A DNA stretch of 8,062 bases, taken from Clostridia bacterium (GTDB taxonomy: Bacteria > Bacillota > Clostridia > Christensenellales > Borkfalkiaceae). The position numbers and the translations under genes were made by a program. The notes beneath the pieces were generated by a model, which worked only from the letters and a program-made list of their open reading frames with translations, was not told the origin of the DNA and ran no database searches. Positions 5,854 through 8,062 of the stretch are shown here, in pieces (the stretch's first letter is position 1; each line of letters starts with the position of its first letter). The stretch covers positions 1-8,062 of the forward strand of contig JAIDFD010000121.1 of NCBI GenBank assembly GCA_029054485.1, given 5' to 3'.

Positions 5854-6171
5854 TCAGCCTTTAATTAACTTTACCGTCTCTTCGTAATCTTTTTCAAGAC
5901 TTAACGAAATATCTTTAAACAGCGCGCCCGAACCGAGCAAGACCTTAATCTGGTTTTGTCGGTTTTCTTTATAATCTTTAATTAGCTGCGCGTGGTTAAA
6001 AATGTCTTTATCGGTGCGCGCGGGCGTCAATAATTTTTCTTCTACTTTTTCAAGCTCGCACTTGATGTTTATTGCTCTTGCAATAAGCCCGCTTAGCTCT
6101 ACGCCGATGTGTCCTTTTAAATCAATATTATCTTCTCTTATCCTTAGCAAGTTTTCTACGCTGTACTTCAT
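5854..6171 (-). CDS. Small helical protein of unknown function
   Basis: A 105-residue cytoplasmic protein that I do not recognise. It has no signal peptide, membrane segment, cysteine cluster or metal motif. Its composition (many Lys, Glu, Leu, Ile) and heptad-like runs, such as IKCELEKVEEKLL (residues 36-48), suggest a helical bundle or coiled coil. The start is well supported: GGAGGG ends four bases before the ATG. It is AT-richer than its neighbours and lies alone on the minus strand between plus-strand genes. On its 5' side are a promoter, a 99-nt hairpin and a terminator that stops just before the ribosome binding site; on its 3' side is the 5702-5844 inverted element. The setting suggests conditional expression or an accessory cassette. 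Confidence 0.6.
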   Translation of the reverse strand: MKYSVENLLRIREDNIDLKGHIGVELSGLIARAINIKCELEKVEEKLLTPARTDKDIFNHAQLIKDYKENRQNQIKVLLGSGALFKDISLSLEKDYEETVKLIKG

Positions 6172-6183
6172 ACAACCCTCCGT

Positions 6184-6216
6184 AAAAAAATAAAGTGTGC
6201 CTCAAAAAGGCACACT
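6184..6216 (-). terminator. Intrinsic terminator immediately upstream of the 105-residue gene's ribosome binding site
   Basis: On the minus strand a perfect nine-pair stem, AGTGTGCCT with AGGCACACT (6194-6202 and 6208-6216, five-base loop), is followed by TTATTTTTTT (6184-6193). The ribosome binding site GGAGGG (6176-6181) begins two bases later. This is the usual place for a riboswitch or attenuator terminator; alternatively it ends a stand-alone small RNA. Confidence 0.85.
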
Positions 6217-6346
6217 CCGGTATGCACAATTTGAGTGACAGCTCAACTCGAACAATAAACGTAGTCCAAGCACATGTGCATATCCGCATGCGGATATGTG
6301 CCTAGACTAACGCGTTTATTAAGTTGAGCTGTCAGGTACACTATAA
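6184..6346 (-). ncRNA. Structured leader or small RNA with a 99-nt imperfect hairpin
   Basis: Predicted minus-strand transcription starts near 6346. The RNA then folds a long hairpin at 6236-6334: an outer perfect 13-pair stem (6236-6248 with 6322-6334), an internal loop, eight pairs (6254-6261 with 6313-6320), a bulge, five pairs (6262-6266 with 6305-6309), then an inner stem capped by the self-complementary ATCCGCATGCGGAT (6282-6295). The inner stem can shift between two registers. The 5' end AGTGTACC (6335-6342) resembles the terminator's own 5' arm and could pair with GGCACACT (6209-6216, plus numbering of the competing segment) except for one mismatch, giving a possible antiterminator. 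It matches no riboswitch class I recognise. Confidence 0.5.
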
Positions 6347-6352
6347 CATAGT

Positions 6353-6380
6353 AATATAAAAAATTCAAATATTTTGTCAA
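6353..6380 (-). promoter_or_regulatory. Promoter of the structured leader and 105-residue gene
   Basis: On the minus strand a perfect TTGACA (6375-6380) lies 16 bases from TATATT (6353-6358). Predicted start is about 6346, just before the long hairpin, so nearly the whole transcript up to the terminator is structured. Confidence 0.65.
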
Positions 6381-6418
6381 AAAAATTTTGTCAAAACAAT
6401 ATTAGACATTTTTAGACA
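6371..6418. repeat. Two pairs of short direct repeats over and upstream of the minus promoter
   Basis: ATTTTGTCAAAA occurs at 6371-6382 and 6385-6396, a period of 14, so the promoter's -35 region is duplicated. TTAGACA occurs at 6402-6408 and 6412-6418, a period of ten, about one helical turn. Repeats in phase on one face of the DNA upstream of a promoter are compatible with activator or repressor sites, but the sequence is AT-rich and the sites are short. Confidence 0.4.
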
Positions 6419-6466
6419 CAGACTTCGTCTGTTCCGTTACCGTAAAATAAAGTCCATATTATATAA

Positions 6467-6548
6467 AGATTTCTCGACAAGCTCGAAATGACAATAAGAT
6501 AAATAAAATAAGCCGGTGCAGACCCTTCGGCTAACGCTCAGGGTGACA
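6467..6548. repeat. Dispersed palindromic repeats, compact copy plus a variant unit
   Basis: AGATTTCTCG (6467-6476) and CGAAATGACA (6484-6493) are exact reverse complements of the two ends of the 905-990 element, here seven bases apart. About 30 bases on, CCCTTCGG...CTCAGGGTGACA (6523-6547) is a second unit of the same general design with a different stem. These resemble the intergenic repeats ending in (A/G)ATGACA or GGTGACA seen in many bacterial genomes. They have no coding potential. Confidence 0.65.
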
Positions 6549-6572
6549 TTGGGGTAAAAATAACATCTAATA

Positions 6573-6613
6573 AGCCGCCCGCGGGGTTCCCGCGGGCGGC
6601 TGAAATTTTTTTT
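6573..6613 (+). terminator. Terminator-like hairpin with no plus-strand gene before it
   Basis: A perfect 13-pair GC-rich stem (6573-6585 with 6589-6601, loop GTT) is followed after GAAA by eight T (6606-6613). The gap before the T run makes it less ideal. No plus-strand gene lies within 900 bases upstream, so it may insulate the sporulation genes at 6670 from read-through, or belong to an undetected transcript. Confidence 0.65.
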
Positions 6614-6622
6614 AAATTACGC

Positions 6623-6652
6623 GTATATAAAAATTTTTCGGTGGCAATAAAT
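6623..6652 (+). promoter_or_regulatory. Possible sigma-F-type forespore promoter
   Basis: GTATA (6623-6627) and GGCAATAAAT (6643-6652) are 15 bases apart. This resembles the Bacillus subtilis sigma-F consensus (WGCATA, 14-15 bases, GGNRAYAMTW), with nine of ten -10 positions agreeing. SpoIIQ is sigma-F controlled in B. subtilis, and a SpoIIQ-type gene lies downstream. The weakness is position: transcription would start near 6659, at the edge of the ribosome binding site. Confidence 0.3.
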
Positions 6653-6669
6653 GTTGCGGGAGGGCGGTT

Positions 6670-7089
6670 ATGCGGTTTTTAAAATTGTTTGCAGTGACCA
6701 TTTTGGCGGGCGCGGTTATCGCGGCTATTGCCATACTCCCCTCGCGGCTGTGTTTTAAAGGCGCGGAAAACTATACTTTTTTCTGCGGCGACACCTCCAA
6801 AAACTGCCGTGAAATTTCCGCGGAGGAAAACGCCGACCTTTTAAAGTTTGCGCTTTCCGATGTGTGCGGCGAGTGCGCCGAATACAACGTTCTCGACGTT
6901 GCGGCTTTTTTAAAATCGGTAAACGGCAAAATAATTTTTACCGAAACCCTTTCCGACAGCGTTAATTATTACTGTAAAGCCGACCTGCCCTACTCCGTTA
7001 CGCTGTACGGCGAGGAAATAAATTTACATATCTGCGTCAAAACCGAAACTGTCAAGGTGGCGTCGCCGATAATTTTCGGCGGATATTGA
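6670..7089 (+). CDS. Small exported or membrane-anchored cysteine-rich protein, tentatively YwmB-like
   Basis: A 139-residue protein with one N-terminal hydrophobic segment (about residues 5-24) that would anchor or export the rest across the membrane. The extracytoplasmic part carries seven cysteines (28, 39, 46, 66, 69, 102, 122), including CGEC, which suggests disulfides or metal binding. The ending, NYYC...VTLYGEEINLHI...SPIIFGGY, recalls the C-terminal part of YwmB-family proteins found near spoIID and spoIIQ in sporulating Firmicutes. This resemblance is from memory and untested; the protein is shorter than typical YwmB. GGGAGGG lies five bases before the ATG. The SpoIIQ-type gene follows 47 bases downstream without an intervening terminator, so the two probably form an operon. 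Confidence 0.6.
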   Translation: MRFLKLFAVTILAGAVIAAIAILPSRLCFKGAENYTFFCGDTSKNCREISAEENADLLKFALSDVCGECAEYNVLDVAAFLKSVNGKIIFTETLSDSVNYYCKADLPYSVTLYGEEINLHICVKTETVKVASPIIFGGY

Positions 7090-7136
7090 ATAAAAACCAA
7101 ATCCGCTGTCAATATCAAAGTTGAAGGAGTTAAATT

Positions 7137-7778
7137 ATGAAAAACCAAGAAACAAAGAAAAGCAAAAAGAAAGTCTTACTCTACTACCTGATTCTGGCGG
7201 CTTGTCTGCTTATTATCGCGGCGGTAACGATCACGGTAATATTCACGGTCAAAGGCTCGGCTCCCCGCCTGAGCGTTGACTCCGGACAGGAACAACCCGA
7301 TGACGGCGAAAATCCCCCCGACGACGGCGACGACGAACCCACCACCGTTGACACAAGCTTCCTTGCACCTGTAAAAACGGTATCGGTTGCAAACGTTTTC
7401 GAGTTTTTCCACAACGAAACGCTCGACTGGTACTACCTGCACGAAGGTTTTGATTTTGCAGGCAGTATCGGCGATGAAGTTTACGCAATGCAGAACGGCA
7501 AGGTGCTTGAAGTCGTTTACGACACCGACCCCGCGTCCGTGCTGTTCAGCGGCTATCTCGTAATCGACCACGGCAACAACGTAGTCGCGACCTATAAATT
7601 TATAGATATAGCCGACGGCATCGGCAGGGGCAGCGAAATTACGCGCGGACAGCTTATCGGCAGGCTTTCACCCCCGACCGGAACCGAAGCTTTCGCAGAC
7701 GCGCACTTGCACCTTGAAATCAGAGAGGACGGCGAGCTGGTCGACCCCGAAACCTTCCTTGAAATCATAGGAAAATAA
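7137..7778 (+). CDS. spoIIQ: SpoIIQ-type membrane-anchored LytM/M23 peptidase-domain protein
   Basis: A 213-residue protein: short basic cytoplasmic start, one membrane helix (about 14-38), an acidic Asp/Glu/Pro linker (about 48-75), and a LytM/M23 domain (about 85-210). This is the architecture of SpoIIQ, the forespore protein that binds mother-cell SpoIIIAH across the septum during engulfment. The zinc ligands are intact: HEGFD (102-106) gives His102 and Asp106, and HLH (190-192) gives His190 and His192. The catalytic His of the usual YxH motif is Phe155 in TYKF, a change also seen among SpoIIQ proteins. So it probably binds zinc but may lack hydrolase activity. AAGGAG precedes the ATG. A generic M23 membrane peptidase is the alternative. 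Confidence 0.78.
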   Translation: MKNQETKKSKKKVLLYYLILAACLLIIAAVTITVIFTVKGSAPRLSVDSGQEQPDDGENPPDDGDDEPTTVDTSFLAPVKTVSVANVFEFFHNETLDWYYLHEGFDFAGSIGDEVYAMQNGKVLEVVYDTDPASVLFSGYLVIDHGNNVVATYKFIDIADGIGRGSEITRGQLIGRLSPPTGTEAFADAHLHLEIREDGELVDPETFLEIIGK

Positions 7779-7787
7779 CAAGAAATA

Positions 7788-7797
7788 CCCCCCCCCC
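7788..7797. repeat. Run of ten C
   Basis: A homopolymer of ten C lies ten bases after the spoIIQ-like stop, outside any coding region. Such tracts slip during replication and sequencing, so its exact length is uncertain. Confidence 0.9.
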
Positions 7798-7809
7798 TCT
7801 TCCTATATA

Positions 7810-7842
7810 TTAACGCCGTCCGATACAGTCGGGCGGCGTTAA
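7810..7842. terminator. Hairpin downstream of the spoIIQ-like gene
   Basis: A 14-pair stem (7810-7823 with 7829-7842, one G-U wobble, loop TACAG) sits 31 bases after the stop. It has no T run on either strand, so it may be a transcript-end stabilising stem or an inefficient terminator. Confidence 0.5.
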
Positions 7843-7859
7843 GTACGGGAAAATGTAAC

Positions 7860-8034
7860 CTATTAATCAAATATGACGCGAAAAATGATAAAAAGTGTTA
7901 ATTTTTGTTAATTATGATAATTTTTCGCAAAAATGATTTTGATTAACTGAAAATTCACAAAAATTATAGTTACAAACATAAAATATTGTTAGAAAGTAAC
8001 AAAAATAAATTTTTAAAAAATTTTTCAAATGTTA
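7860..8034. other. AT-rich non-coding region upstream of an off-window gene
   Basis: This stretch is strongly AT-rich with many A and T runs. GCGAAAAAT (7878-7886) and ATTTTTCGC (7920-7928) form a nine-base inverted repeat. No gene, RNA motif or repeat from elsewhere in the window is recognised. It probably acts as an upstream promoter region, possibly bent DNA, for the promoter at 8035. Confidence 0.5.
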
Positions 8035-8062
8035 TTGACTAACAAGAATTGCGGTGGTATAC
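8035..8062 (+). promoter_or_regulatory. Sigma-A-type promoter for a gene beyond the window
   Basis: TTGACT (8035-8040) is followed after exactly 17 bases by TATAC (8058-8062), the first five bases of a -10 box cut by the window edge. The AT-rich upstream DNA would favour polymerase binding. The transcribed gene is not in view. Confidence 0.6.

Noticed and set aside
6236..6334. Integron attC-like site: GCTCAAC (6241-6247) and GTTGAGC (6323-6329) fit the RYYYAAC/GTTRRRY boxes of a folded recombination site
   Set aside because: There is only one such site, no integrase or second cassette, the outer stem is longer than normal, and the promoter-terminator layout explains it better. The short consensus is easily met by chance.
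7788..7797. Phase-variable poly-C tract
   Set aside because: It lies after the stop codon and well away from a promoter, so slippage would not switch a gene; it may also be an assembly uncertainty.

Overview
The window looks like a chromosomal piece of a spore-forming, low-to-moderate-GC Firmicute, probably an uncultured gut-type clostridial lineage. This is inferred from the yicC-gmk-rpoZ-priA core order, Shine-Dalgarno use, intrinsic terminators, and a SpoIIQ-type peptidase with a possible sigma-F promoter. No rRNA, tRNA, CRISPR array, transposase or phage gene is visible.

Left block, minus strand (1-2661): a catalytically degenerate nitrilase-fold protein with its own terminator, then yicC with a good promoter, gmk, rpoZ (ATGA overlap with gmk), and the first eight codons of priA at the edge. 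The small gene remA, common between yicC and gmk in Firmicutes, is absent. That gap holds a dispersed palindromic repeat of a type that recurs at 6467-6548.

Middle block, plus strand (2768-5682): a lipoprotein M1 metallopeptidase, then a CorA-type cation transporter directly followed by an FmdB-type zinc-ribbon protein. Upstream of corA lies a well-formed promoter, a 14-codon ORF, and a set of alternative pairings ending in an intrinsic terminator. Together they look like a transcription attenuator.

Accessory island (5683-6669): a 105-residue minus-strand helical protein of unknown function. On its 5' side is a promoter with a duplicated -35 region, a 99-nt imperfect hairpin, and an intrinsic terminator that ends two bases before the ribosome binding site. 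On its 3' side is a 143-bp element with 19-bp inverted ends. This is the least ordinary part of the window and the best candidate for an undescribed RNA-controlled or mobile unit.

Right block, plus strand (6670-7778): a small exported cysteine-rich protein (YwmB-like, tentative), then a membrane-anchored LytM/M23 peptidase of SpoIIQ type. SpoIIQ works with SpoIIIAH in the engulfment channel between forespore and mother cell. The last 280 bases are AT-rich and end in a strong vegetative-type promoter for a gene beyond the window.
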